Part shown: piece after piece, positions 1 through 5,555 of the stretch
Layout: each line of letters starts with the position of its first letter
Position numbering within the stretch: the first letter of the stretch is position 1
From: Promethearchaeota archaeon
Lineage (GTDB): Archaea; Asgardarchaeota; Lokiarchaeia; Sigynarchaeales; SOKP01
Assembly (NCBI GenBank): GCA_016839655.1
Contig: JAEOTW010000240.1
Span: 1-5,555 of the forward strand
DNA length: 5,555 bases
Direction of reading: 5' to 3'
The notes under the pieces: model-generated
Told to the model about the DNA's origin: nothing
Databases searched by the model: none
What the model saw: the letters and a program-made list of their open reading frames with translations, nothing else
Translations under genes and position numbers: made by a program

Positions 1-302
1 CAAGTAAAATAAGGAAACAAGATTTCACATTTAGAAATGAGGAGGGCAATTATCAGATAAAGAATTTTGAAAAACATTGTGTGTTCTTAGAATTCTCTAC
101 AACGACGTGTAAAATATATGAATATCGTCCTCAAGGATGTAGATTTTATCCTCTTATATATGATTTCCAAAAACAAAATTGCACTTTTGATAAGGATTGT
201 CCTAGAATTTATTTATTCTATCAAGATAAAGGGATTTTAAAAGAAACGTGTGATAACCTAAAGATCTTTATAAAGAATCAATTGAATATTAATTTAGATT
301 AA
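1..302 (+). CDS. YkgJ-family Cys-cluster protein (5'-partial)
   Basis: This is the C-terminal part of a protein whose reading frame is open from position 3 and runs off the left edge, so the true start lies upstream. There is no in-frame ATG. A GTG at position 81 would cut through the conserved core just after a conserved Cys codon (78-80), so it is unlikely to be the start. The visible 99 residues show the hallmark second half of the YkgJ / zinc-or-iron-chelating family (PF03692): His-Cys-x-Phe-Leu (75-89), then Cys-x-Ile-Tyr-Glu-Tyr-Arg-Pro-x-x-Cys-Arg-x-Tyr-Pro (108-152), then two further Cys (codons at 180 and 198). The N-terminal CxxC-type cysteines would lie outside the window. Family members are small cytosolic metal-binding proteins, mostly of unknown function. 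The C-terminus is short and Lys/Asn/Ile-rich. The gene converges on the membrane acyltransferase gene, and their stop codons overlap within TTAA (299-302). The family call rests on motif spacing and is fairly secure; the function is unknown. Confidence 0.82.
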   Translation, partial: SKIRKQDFTFRNEEGNYQIKNFEKHCVFLEFSTTTCKIYEYRPQGCRFYPLIYDFQKQNCTFDKDCPRIYLFYQDKGILKETCDNLKIFIKNQLNINLD

Positions 303-2056
303 GCAAGATCTTTCTTATCTTCTTCAACATTGATATCTTGGTCAATTTCAAATTTCTTTTTATCATCAACATCCCTTCGTGTTATTTTACTGCGACGTAG
401 CTCCGCATATTTATTTCGCTTCAATTTGATTATAGGTATTCCAAAATACACCCACCCTGGTTCTAATATTTGATTATATACAGAATTTGATATTGCACCA
501 ACCATAGCCTCCTTACCTACGATTGTACCTGGTGCGATGGTTGCTTCTCCTCCTATGAGGACGTAATCGCCAAATATCACTTTTTTAATAATTAAATACT
601 TGCCTACTACCATACTCGACATAATATTAGCACCTTGCCCTATAATAACTTTCCGCCCAAAATGAATAAACTCAGCATCACACCATGAATCCCACATGGC
701 ACTTGAAAGACTCATTTTTATTCCAAACCATTTGAAAGCTAATATATCCATCCAAGGAAGTGGCCAATTTCTTATAAGCCATAAAACTATTTTTTTTAAT
801 TCAGTTCTTAAGCACCAGAATTCAAAATCATGATTACCTTTTTCCGCTTTGAAAACACCTTCTTTTGGTTTATGAATTAAATTAATTAGGGTTAGGAACA
901 ATTTACTAAAGAATAAACATCCTACAATAAAGATAAACCACATAATGAATACCATCACTGGTAGAAAAAAGACAAATAATACTCCATTTATAGCATAATA
1001 AGAGTATGTATAAAATATTATTGAGTCTAACATCCCTGAAAGCCAAAAAATTGGGATATAAATTATTAAAAATTTAATATTGACTCGACTTATAGCACTA
1101 CTAGTAACAAAATCAATCGATAAATCTTTTTCTTTATCTTCATATAAAACTTCCTTTTCTACAGGTAAAGTTTCAGTTTTATCTTTCTCTTCTGTTAATT
1201 GTTCTAAAGTATCTGGATCAATTTTCAAATACATCTTTATTTTTCTTTTTGATAATTTACTAAGTGGTCTCGCACCCCCTGACCAATAATAACTATTACC
1301 TTTTATTAAGCTGTGTTTTGGAGTGGAAGCTATCGGGAGTAAATAAGAATTTTCTTTTATTTCTGTACCAGGTCCAATTAAATTTTTTGCTGCTGCAGTC
1401 ACATTATCACCTAATTTTATTTTAAAGTATGTAATATCTCCGAATATTCCATCAATCATATGGCTAGAAAAAGCTGAATTGACTCCTAGATAACAATTTT
1501 TCCCAATTTCTAAAAATTTATCATTGACAGGGGACTCTTCAATTGTTGTACCTTTCCCAATTTTGCTGACTTTCATGAAATTATAGAGCCAAGGTTGCAA
1601 CCATGGAAAGATTCCTTTAGAGAAGGCATTTTTTGGGTATTTTAAGATAAAAGATCTTATATGATAATAGTTTAATGTCTTGCTTGGGAAGTTCCTAGGG
1701 ATAATACCTGGTTGAGAAGGTGTTTTTTTTTCAGATAAGCTCCAGAAAAAGCGAGCAACAAGAGCGATTAGAAATAAACGAATAAGATAGCCTCCAATAA
1801 TCACTAAAGGCATTGTTAATAATGCTAAGAGAGGTTTTAAATTAATAAAAATCGAAAAGAAATTTGTAATTTCTAAAAAGGAAGGAATAAAGTAATAGAA
1901 AAAATATATCATGAATAAGATGGTAGGAATTAAATAAGAAATTAAGTAAATGGTAAATAAGACGAAAAGATACCAAAAATATTGGAATTTAACATCTTCC
2001 TTGATTACCTTTTCTTCTGAATCGCGTTCAATTACGTGTGTTTCAGAGTCTTCCAT
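299..2056 (-). CDS. Membrane protein with two hexapeptide (LbH) acyltransferase-like modules, Pls/PosA C-terminal type
   Basis: This is a 585-residue protein starting at ATG 2054-2056. Domain order: acidic N-terminus (1-22); a strongly hydrophobic membrane region (about 24-103, probably three to four segments); a first left-handed beta-helix-like module (about 160-265, with IGKGT, IGKN, LGDN and IGPGT turns); a charged Lys/Glu linker (about 265-315); a second membrane block (about 327-392, two to three segments); an amphipathic WLIRNWPLPWMD stretch (425-437); a second hexapeptide module (about 445-545, with FGRKVIIGQGA, FGDYVLIGGEATIAPGTIVGKEA and a final WVYFGIP); and a highly charged tail. 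The order of membrane, LbH, membrane and LbH, with the ending W-x-Y-x-G-x-P, resembles the C-terminal half of Pls/PosA-type nonribosomal peptide synthetases (TIGR02353-like). Here it stands alone, without adenylation or carrier domains. It probably acts at the cytoplasmic membrane as a transferase; the substrate is unknown. The gene follows the dehydrogenase gene by 77 nt on the same strand but has its own TATA-like box. The first module keeps a His (residue 199) in its loop; the matching place in the second has Ser/Met. Confidence 0.75.
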   Translation of the reverse strand: MEDSETHVIERDSEEKVIKEDVKFQYFWYLFVLFTIYLISYLIPTILFMIYFFYYFIPSFLEITNFFSIFINLKPLLALLTMPLVIIGGYLIRLFLIALVARFFWSLSEKKTPSQPGIIPRNFPSKTLNYYHIRSFILKYPKNAFSKGIFPWLQPWLYNFMKVSKIGKGTTIEESPVNDKFLEIGKNCYLGVNSAFSSHMIDGIFGDITYFKIKLGDNVTAAAKNLIGPGTEIKENSYLLPIASTPKHSLIKGNSYYWSGGARPLSKLSKRKIKMYLKIDPDTLEQLTEEKDKTETLPVEKEVLYEDKEKDLSIDFVTSSAISRVNIKFLIIYIPIFWLSGMLDSIIFYTYSYYAINGVLFVFFLPVMVFIMWFIFIVGCLFFSKLFLTLINLIHKPKEGVFKAEKGNHDFEFWCLRTELKKIVLWLIRNWPLPWMDILAFKWFGIKMSLSSAMWDSWCDAEFIHFGRKVIIGQGANIMSSMVVGKYLIIKKVIFGDYVLIGGEATIAPGTIVGKEAMVGAISNSVYNQILEPGWVYFGIPIIKLKRNKYAELRRSKITRRDVDDKKKFEIDQDINVEEDKKDLA

Positions 2057-2079
2057 ACTAATCCTTACAATTCGAAATT

Positions 2080-2087
2080 ATTTATAA
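2080..2087 (-). promoter_or_regulatory. TATA-like box upstream of the hexapeptide membrane protein
   Basis: The minus strand reads TTATAAAT, centred about 27-28 nt upstream of the ATG. This is the spacing expected if transcription starts at or next to the start codon (archaeal leaderless mRNA). Only a weak AAGGATT lies just before the start as a possible ribosome site. The base composition is so AT-rich that chance occurrence is quite possible. Confidence 0.4.
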
Positions 2088-2105
2088 TTATTAAGTTTTA
2101 ATTTA

Positions 2106-2130
2106 GTGAATAAAATAAATAAAGATAATC
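2106..2130 (-). terminator. T-rich terminator-like tract after the dehydrogenase gene
   Basis: Just after the dehydrogenase stop codon, the minus strand carries runs of T broken by single A or C (within 2108-2127), with no evident stable hairpin. Oligo-T tracts without hairpins are typical of archaeal termination. If functional, the tract would separate the dehydrogenase transcript from that of the membrane protein. Confidence 0.35.
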
Positions 2131-2133
2131 GTT

Positions 2134-3141
2134 TTAGAGACTAACCAGAGTTTTAATGTGGTCTCTACTTAAATAATAAGATTCAAAAGCCTTATTTATA
2201 TCATCTAAAGTGAATCTCTTCGAAATCAAATCTTTGACTTGGATTTCACCAGATTCTAAACCTTCAATTGCTTCTTTAAATGGACCACATCTGCTACTAA
2301 ATAGTGTGAGCTCGCGAACAACTATATCAGTAAGATTTAGAGGAGTTTCAATTCCATGTGTGCTTTTTAAATGAATTTTACCTCGAGTTTTACAAGACTC
2401 AATAATGGTCTTTAAGGCAGTAGGATTTCCGGTTGCATCGACAACAATATCAGCCCCTAAACCATTAGTTATTTTTCTAATCTCAGTAGCAATATCTTGA
2501 CAATCTGTTCTATTTATACTAAAATGAACTCCATAATTTTGTGCAATACTTAATTTTTGATTTGATCCATCAATTGCGATTATTGTTAATCCTTTAGATT
2601 TTGATATTTGGGCAATTAATAATCCCAACTTTCCAAGACCAAAAATTGCTATATTCTTATCATATTTATCAATAGGCATCATTTCAAATGTTTGATATGC
2701 TGCTGCAAGAGGTTCAATAAATGTAGCATCTTCATAAGAAATTGAATCAGGAATTTCATGAAGTAAATAAGATTCTAAAGTTATATATTCAGCAAGAGCA
2801 CCATTTATATCAATTCCAATTGCCTTTCGAGATATACATTGAGTAAATAGTCCTTGCTTACAGTAGTAACAATCAAAATCAATATTACTGTTGATCTCAG
2901 ATGTAACTCGTTTATTTAACCAATTTCTTTTAAGGTTTTTTCCAACTTCTATAATCTTTCCTGAAAATTCATGACCAAGAATTATTGGAAGAGGAGTTGG
3001 TAAATTTCCTTCTATAATAGCCAAATCAGTTCCACAAATGCCTACTGCTTTTACCTTGATTAATACTTGTGAGTCTCCTAAAATTGGTTTAGGCATATTT
3101 TTAATTTTGATTTCCTTTCCATCAAATACTGCGGCTTTCAT
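2134..3141 (-). CDS. Zinc-dependent medium-chain (MDR) alcohol/polyol dehydrogenase
   Basis: This 335-residue protein is of typical MDR length and has an ATG start at 3139-3141. The N-terminal GroES-like catalytic domain carries the catalytic zinc signature GICGTD (Cys36, Asp39) and GHE (His57, Glu58), with EPLAAA (Glu143) as a further metal-site residue. A structural-zinc lobe (about 84-102) has Cys91, Cys94 and Cys102, but the expected first Cys is Asp88. The Rossmann domain has GLGKLG (168-173), and an acidic Asp191 ends the second strand, which favours NAD(H) over NADP(H). The phrases KRVTSEIN, LKSTHG and SSRCGPF near the C-terminus match a recognisable MDR subgroup (the cd08242-type 'MDR-like' family) rather than classical ethanol or threonine dehydrogenases. 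It probably oxidises or reduces an alcohol, polyol or sugar-type substrate in the cytosol; the substrate cannot be told from sequence. It is divergent from the DUF6512 gene and co-directional with the membrane hexapeptide gene downstream. Confidence 0.93.
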   Translation of the reverse strand: MKAAVFDGKEIKIKNMPKPILGDSQVLIKVKAVGICGTDLAIIEGNLPTPLPIILGHEFSGKIIEVGKNLKRNWLNKRVTSEINSNIDFDCYYCKQGLFTQCISRKAIGIDINGALAEYITLESYLLHEIPDSISYEDATFIEPLAAAYQTFEMMPIDKYDKNIAIFGLGKLGLLIAQISKSKGLTIIAIDGSNQKLSIAQNYGVHFSINRTDCQDIATEIRKITNGLGADIVVDATGNPTALKTIIESCKTRGKIHLKSTHGIETPLNLTDIVVRELTLFSSRCGPFKEAIEGLESGEIQVKDLISKRFTLDDINKAFESYYLSRDHIKTLVSL

Positions 3142-3159
3142 TTTTGTACTCTTTTCTGT

Positions 3160-3167
3160 AAATATAT
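3160..3167 (-). promoter_or_regulatory. TATA-like box upstream of the dehydrogenase gene
   Basis: The minus strand reads ATATATTT, centred about 23 nt before the ATG, with no Shine-Dalgarno sequence between. The spacing fits an archaeal promoter giving a leaderless or nearly leaderless mRNA. This is a weak call because of the base composition. Confidence 0.35.
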
Positions 3168-3192
3168 GAAATAAATTTTAGAAAATATTAAT

Positions 3193-3229
3193 AAAATTAC
3201 ATATACATTGTTTATAATTAAGTAATTTT
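3193..3229. repeat. 8-bp inverted repeat in the divergent promoter region
   Basis: The arms AAAATTAC (3193-3200) and GTAATTTT (3222-3229) are perfect inverted copies separated by 21 nt. After one mismatch, two further pairs extend the symmetry inward. The arm centres are 29 bp apart, roughly three helical turns, which would suit a dimeric regulator. It sits between the two divergent promoters. Chance is a real alternative given the AT content. Confidence 0.4.
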
Positions 3230-3310
3230 CCTATAAAGTTTATATAATCAAATCATCACTTTTTTTAAATTTAAATTAATATAGATTATCAGAAATCCTG
3301 TTTTAAAGGA

Positions 3311-3318
3311 TAAATATT
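3311..3318 (+). promoter_or_regulatory. Possible TATA box upstream of the DUF6512 gene
   Basis: TAAATATT is centred about 33 nt before the ATG, which would give a leader of only a few bases. A second AT-rich candidate (3331-3337) lies too close to the start. The call is tentative. Confidence 0.25.
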
Positions 3319-3347
3319 GACTAATTAAAATTTAAATCTGGAAAATT

Positions 3348-3896
3348 ATGAAAAAAACAATTTTGAAATGGGAAATCATAGGAATTATTGTCATTGTAAT
3401 GCTGGGAGCGTTATTTCATTTTATGTTTGAGTTATCGAATTATTGGAGTCCTTTAGGTGCGATTTTTCCTGTCAATGAGAGCGTTTGGGAGCATTTGAAA
3501 CTACCATATTGGCCCTTAATCATATTCTCTTTAATTGAATATGGTTTTATTAAAGAGAGAGCTAATAATTTTGTTATTGGTAAAATAATTTCATTCTTAA
3601 TAAGCATTAGTACAATACTTATTGTGTTTTACTCATATACTGCTATTCTTGGAGTAGAGTTACTCATCGTTGATATTTTAAGCTTTGTTATAGGAGTAAT
3701 AATAGGACAATTAGTAAGTTATGTTATCTTAACTAAAGAATCGTTATCTAGGTCATATATCAGTACATCTTGGATTATATTTATTGCATTTGGAATATTA
3801 TTTGCTGTCTTTACATACTTTCCTCCCCTTTTACCCATGTTTCAGGATTCTGAAAGTGGTCTTTATGGAATAATTGAGCATTTTCTAAAGATTTAA
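3348..3896 (+). CDS. DUF6512 family multipass membrane protein
   Basis: This 182-residue, very hydrophobic protein has about five predicted membrane segments (roughly 8-28, 53-67, 76-98, 102-127 and 138-158). The conserved features fit the DUF6512 family: LFHFMFELS (22-30), the signature PVNESVWEHLK (41-51) followed by PYWP, a Glu-Tyr pair (64-65), and the C-terminal FPPLLPMFQDSESGLYGI (158-175). The polar or charged residues inside these motifs (His24, Glu28, Asn43, Glu44, Glu48, His49, Lys51) are unusual for a membrane protein and may form a binding or catalytic site, but no function is known to me. The length appears complete and typical. The ATG at 3348 directly precedes the Lys-Lys-Thr start and has no strong Shine-Dalgarno. 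The gene is divergent from the dehydrogenase and lies 58 nt upstream of the adenylate-forming enzyme gene on the same strand. A T-rich tract lies between them. Confidence 0.85.
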   Translation: MKKTILKWEIIGIIVIVMLGALFHFMFELSNYWSPLGAIFPVNESVWEHLKLPYWPLIIFSLIEYGFIKERANNFVIGKIISFLISISTILIVFYSYTAILGVELLIVDILSFVIGVIIGQLVSYVILTKESLSRSYISTSWIIFIAFGILFAVFTYFPPLLPMFQDSESGLYGIIEHFLKI

Positions 3897-3904
3897 GATA
3901 ATTA

Positions 3905-3931
3905 TTTATTTTTTTTCTTCTTCTTTATTTT
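3905..3931 (+). terminator. T-rich tract after the DUF6512 gene
   Basis: A run dominated by T (including eight consecutive T, then TTCTTCTTTATTTT) begins just after the DUF6512 stop codon. No hairpin is visible, which fits archaeal oligo-T termination. Its right end abuts the TATA-like box of the next gene, so it may separate two transcription units packed within 58 nt. Confidence 0.4.
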
Positions 3932-3935
3932 ATAA
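3928..3935 (+). promoter_or_regulatory. TATA-like box upstream of the ANL-type gene
   Basis: TTTTATAA is centred about 24 nt before the proposed GTG start (3955). The spacing supports that start and suggests a leaderless transcript. There is no Shine-Dalgarno sequence upstream of the GTG. The call is moderate to weak because the region is AT-rich. Confidence 0.35.
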
Positions 3936-3954
3936 CAATCTTTTAGTAAGTAAA

Positions 3955-5555
3955 GTGAATTCTTTCGATTTTGATTTAGTAATTCAAAAATTAATTAATA
4001 AACAATTTTCTGATTTTCCATCAACAGATTGGAAAAAATGGCTTGATATATCATCAAAAGAAGAATATGAAGAACTAACTCTAAAAAATTCTGGATTATC
4101 CTCTATTAATGATATTTTTGAGAGAATTAAGAAAGAAAAAACTACCTCAAGGCAAATTTCTCTAAATTTGGCTTCATTTTTAGATAGTTATAGTAGTTTA
4201 CATATCCCAATATTATGTCACACCTCTGGAACAACTAATAGCGAGATCTCAGCATTAAAATGGTTTTATATGTCGAAAAGTTTAGTAAAAAGAAATTGGG
4301 CTCCAGGTATGCAAGCTATATTCGAAACAAGTGGTTTGGATAGAAAAACTTCTGCGATAATCTTTGTTCCGTCAAGAATTAGCTTAGACGGACTTCAATC
4401 CTATGAAAGTCAAGATTATATTTCATTATATTCGTCTGAGTTTTCACAAAGAGTTATGCTTTCAGTTATTAAACCACATTCCTATACTTTTTTTGAATAC
4501 AAAAATTCAAAGAATTTAGATATTATCTCTAAAATTTTAAGCATGGATATTATTTCCGTCATTTCTGCTCCGGCAATCACTATTTTAGGATGGGCAGATT
4601 TAGATAGGTTTAAGAAAGGAATTAGAATATCTTTAGAAAATTTACCAAAAGAAAAAAATTCAATCCTCGTAGAATTGTTATTAATTATGGAAAAAGAGGG
4701 TATAGAAAGAGGATCTGAAATTATCCAATCAAAATTATCTGAAAAGCTATCTAAAGCAACAATTATTTTTAGTATTAGTTCTTTATCAGAACAAAATTGG
4801 ATATTTATACGTAAATTTATGAATTGGGAAAAAGGAAAAGAGAAGTTTACAAATCTCTATGTGGCATCAGAGATTGGACCTTTTGCGGCTAGTATCTCAA
4901 AAGGAGATTATGAACTCTCTCGTTTGAATAGAATGTATGTTTTTCCTTTAACCTTACCGGTTCTTGAATATAAAAATAAATTTAAATTAATTTCTGGATT
5001 CTCAGGTCAATTAGGCCGACTTTATGTCTCAAGAATGGGAGATTCAGGCCCGTTAATAAATATTGATATTGGAGATATTGTTAATATCAAAAAATCAGAT
5101 GGATTACCCCAAATAGATGGAACTATTGTAAGATCTAGCTTCGAATTGAAATATAATGTTAAGATTTCCAATAATCTTAAAAAACCGGATAAATATAACG
5201 TTTTTGCAGGAGATTTTTTCTCTTTCGATGACTTTAATATAATAAAACCAAGAAATTTATTAAATTGTTTGAAAAGTAGCTGTAAATTAGAAAGTGATGC
5301 TCTTTTACTTATACAAGCATCTGATCAATTCTGGGAATTAATTTTACCAACAGATTTAGATACAAACTGCACTAAAGAGGATGAAATAATAAAAAACATC
5401 TCTAATTGTCCAACACAAAAAGAATTTATTCAAGCCTTAGAAAATAAGATGGTGAAAATAAAATTTATTGAAGATCAACCAATTGATTTCTTAGCTACAC
5501 GAGAAGAAGTATTAAAAAAGGTTCGAGAAGGACAAATCCCTAAAGGTATATTAAA
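3955..5555 (+). CDS. Divergent ANL-superfamily adenylate-forming enzyme (PaaK/GH3-like), 3'-partial
   Basis: This frame is open from 3889 to the window end with no stop. The only plausible start before the conserved core is GTG 3955; the first in-frame ATG (4270) lies beyond the nucleotide-binding loop. From the GTG, 533 residues are visible. A His-Thr-Ser-Gly-Thr-Thr-Asn-Ser-Glu loop (89-97) matches the ANL ATP-binding P-loop (A3), at the position usual for phenylacetate-CoA-ligase-like proteins. Tyr302-Val-Ala-Ser-Glu306 matches the A5 'Y-x-x-x-E' motif. Gly365-Pro-Leu-Ile and Asp371-Ile-Gly-Asp374 match A7 (ribose-binding Asp). A C-terminal subdomain follows (about 395-533), and IPKGIL (528-533) near the edge may hold the A10 lysine (Lys530 or a residue just outside). 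By family knowledge it would activate a carboxylate as an acyl-AMP for transfer to CoA, a carrier or an amine; the substrate is unknown. The motifs are degenerate, the protein is rich in Ile/Lys/Ser/Asn, and no carrier domain is seen. The stop should lie close beyond the window. The gene lies 58 nt after DUF6512 and is co-directional with it. Confidence 0.72.
   Translation, partial: MNSFDFDLVIQKLINKQFSDFPSTDWKKWLDISSKEEYEELTLKNSGLSSINDIFERIKKEKTTSRQISLNLASFLDSYSSLHIPILCHTSGTTNSEISALKWFYMSKSLVKRNWAPGMQAIFETSGLDRKTSAIIFVPSRISLDGLQSYESQDYISLYSSEFSQRVMLSVIKPHSYTFFEYKNSKNLDIISKILSMDIISVISAPAITILGWADLDRFKKGIRISLENLPKEKNSILVELLLIMEKEGIERGSEIIQSKLSEKLSKATIIFSISSLSEQNWIFIRKFMNWEKGKEKFTNLYVASEIGPFAASISKGDYELSRLNRMYVFPLTLPVLEYKNKFKLISGFSGQLGRLYVSRMGDSGPLINIDIGDIVNIKKSDGLPQIDGTIVRSSFELKYNVKISNNLKKPDKYNVFAGDFFSFDDFNIIKPRNLLNCLKSSCKLESDALLLIQASDQFWELILPTDLDTNCTKEDEIIKNISNCPTQKEFIQALENKMVKIKFIEDQPIDFLATREEVLKKVREGQIPKGIL

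Larger units (their letters stand above)
3142..3347. promoter_or_regulatory. Divergent intergenic promoter region
   Basis: This 206-bp, extremely AT-rich gap lies between the divergently transcribed dehydrogenase (leftward) and DUF6512 (rightward) genes, so it should hold both promoters. I see no convincing ORF in it. It contains an 8-bp perfect inverted repeat (3193-3200 and 3222-3229), a 6-1-6 palindrome (3232-3244), and a 10-bp direct repeat AAATTTAAAT at 3267-3276 and 3328-3337. Such AT-only repeats can arise by chance, so operator function is not claimed. Confidence 0.6.

Noticed and set aside
81..83. GTG as the start of the first gene.
   Set aside because: The frame stays open upstream to the window edge, and the GTG falls inside the conserved His-Cys-x-Phe-Leu motif, so the gene is 5'-truncated by the window.
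1080..1289. A 69-codon open frame on the + strand.
   Set aside because: It lies wholly antisense to the linker and membrane region of the 585-residue protein, shows no recognisable motif, and its Ser/Leu/Phe-rich composition is what the complement of a Lys/Glu-rich linker gives.
2134..3141. Naming the dehydrogenase as threonine 3-dehydrogenase or a classical alcohol dehydrogenase.
   Set aside because: Catalytic and cofactor motifs are shared across all zinc MDR enzymes. The specific phrases match a less-defined MDR subgroup, so no gene symbol or substrate is justified.
3142..3347. A small RNA or riboswitch in the divergent gap.
   Set aside because: The only structure visible is short AT-only inverted repeats. 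No GC-containing stems or known aptamer pattern are recognisable.
3889..3954. An N-terminal extension of the ANL-type protein upstream of GTG 3955.
   Set aside because: The frame is open but contains no ATG, GTG or TTG. It would encode a Phe/Ser-rich stretch from the T-rich tract, and the P-loop already falls at the expected distance from GTG 3955.
1..5555. tRNA or rRNA genes, CRISPR arrays, insertion sequences or integrase sites.
   Set aside because: No cloverleaf, regularly spaced repeats, transposase-like reading frame or terminal inverted repeats were seen. The window is nearly filled by the five coding regions.

Overview
The window is strongly AT-rich. It carries five protein-coding genes, two of them cut by the window edges, packed with short intergenic gaps. 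The start codons lack convincing Shine-Dalgarno sequences, and three of the four visible starts have a TATA-like AT box centred about 23-28 nt upstream. That is the geometry expected of archaeal leaderless or short-leader transcripts. Together with the gene families present (a stand-alone Pls/PosA-type membrane hexapeptide acyltransferase, a zinc MDR dehydrogenase, a DUF6512 membrane protein and a divergent ANL enzyme), this suggests a low-GC archaeon, possibly an Asgard/Lokiarchaeia-like lineage. A low-GC anaerobic bacterium is not excluded. This assignment is inference only.

Layout. (1) Positions 1-302, + strand: the C-terminal end of a YkgJ-type Cys-cluster (putative Zn/Fe-binding) protein. 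(2) 299-2056, - strand: a 585-residue multipass membrane protein with two left-handed beta-helix (hexapeptide) modules. Its stop codon overlaps that of gene 1 in a shared TTAA. (3) 2134-3141, - strand: a 335-residue zinc-dependent MDR alcohol/polyol dehydrogenase, 77 nt upstream of gene 2 and co-directional with it. (4) 3142-3347: a 206-bp divergent promoter region with small AT-rich palindromes. (5) 3348-3896, + strand: a 182-residue DUF6512 membrane protein. (6) 3955 to the window end, + strand: a large ORF open at its 3' end, with a GTG start. It has ANL-superfamily (AMP-binding, adenylate-forming) motifs, is at least 533 residues long, and probably ends shortly past the window.

How the genes may relate. 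The most suggestive combination is the adenylate-forming enzyme and the stand-alone membrane hexapeptide protein. In bacterial Pls/PosA-type synthetases (epsilon-polylysine synthetase family), an adenylation domain and a carrier domain are fused to exactly this kind of membrane/beta-helix C-terminal half. Here the two activities are encoded as separate genes on opposite strands about 1.9 kb apart, with a dehydrogenase and a small membrane protein between them. Whether they work together is untested, and no carrier protein is visible in the window. No RNA genes, mobile elements, CRISPR arrays or origins were recognised.
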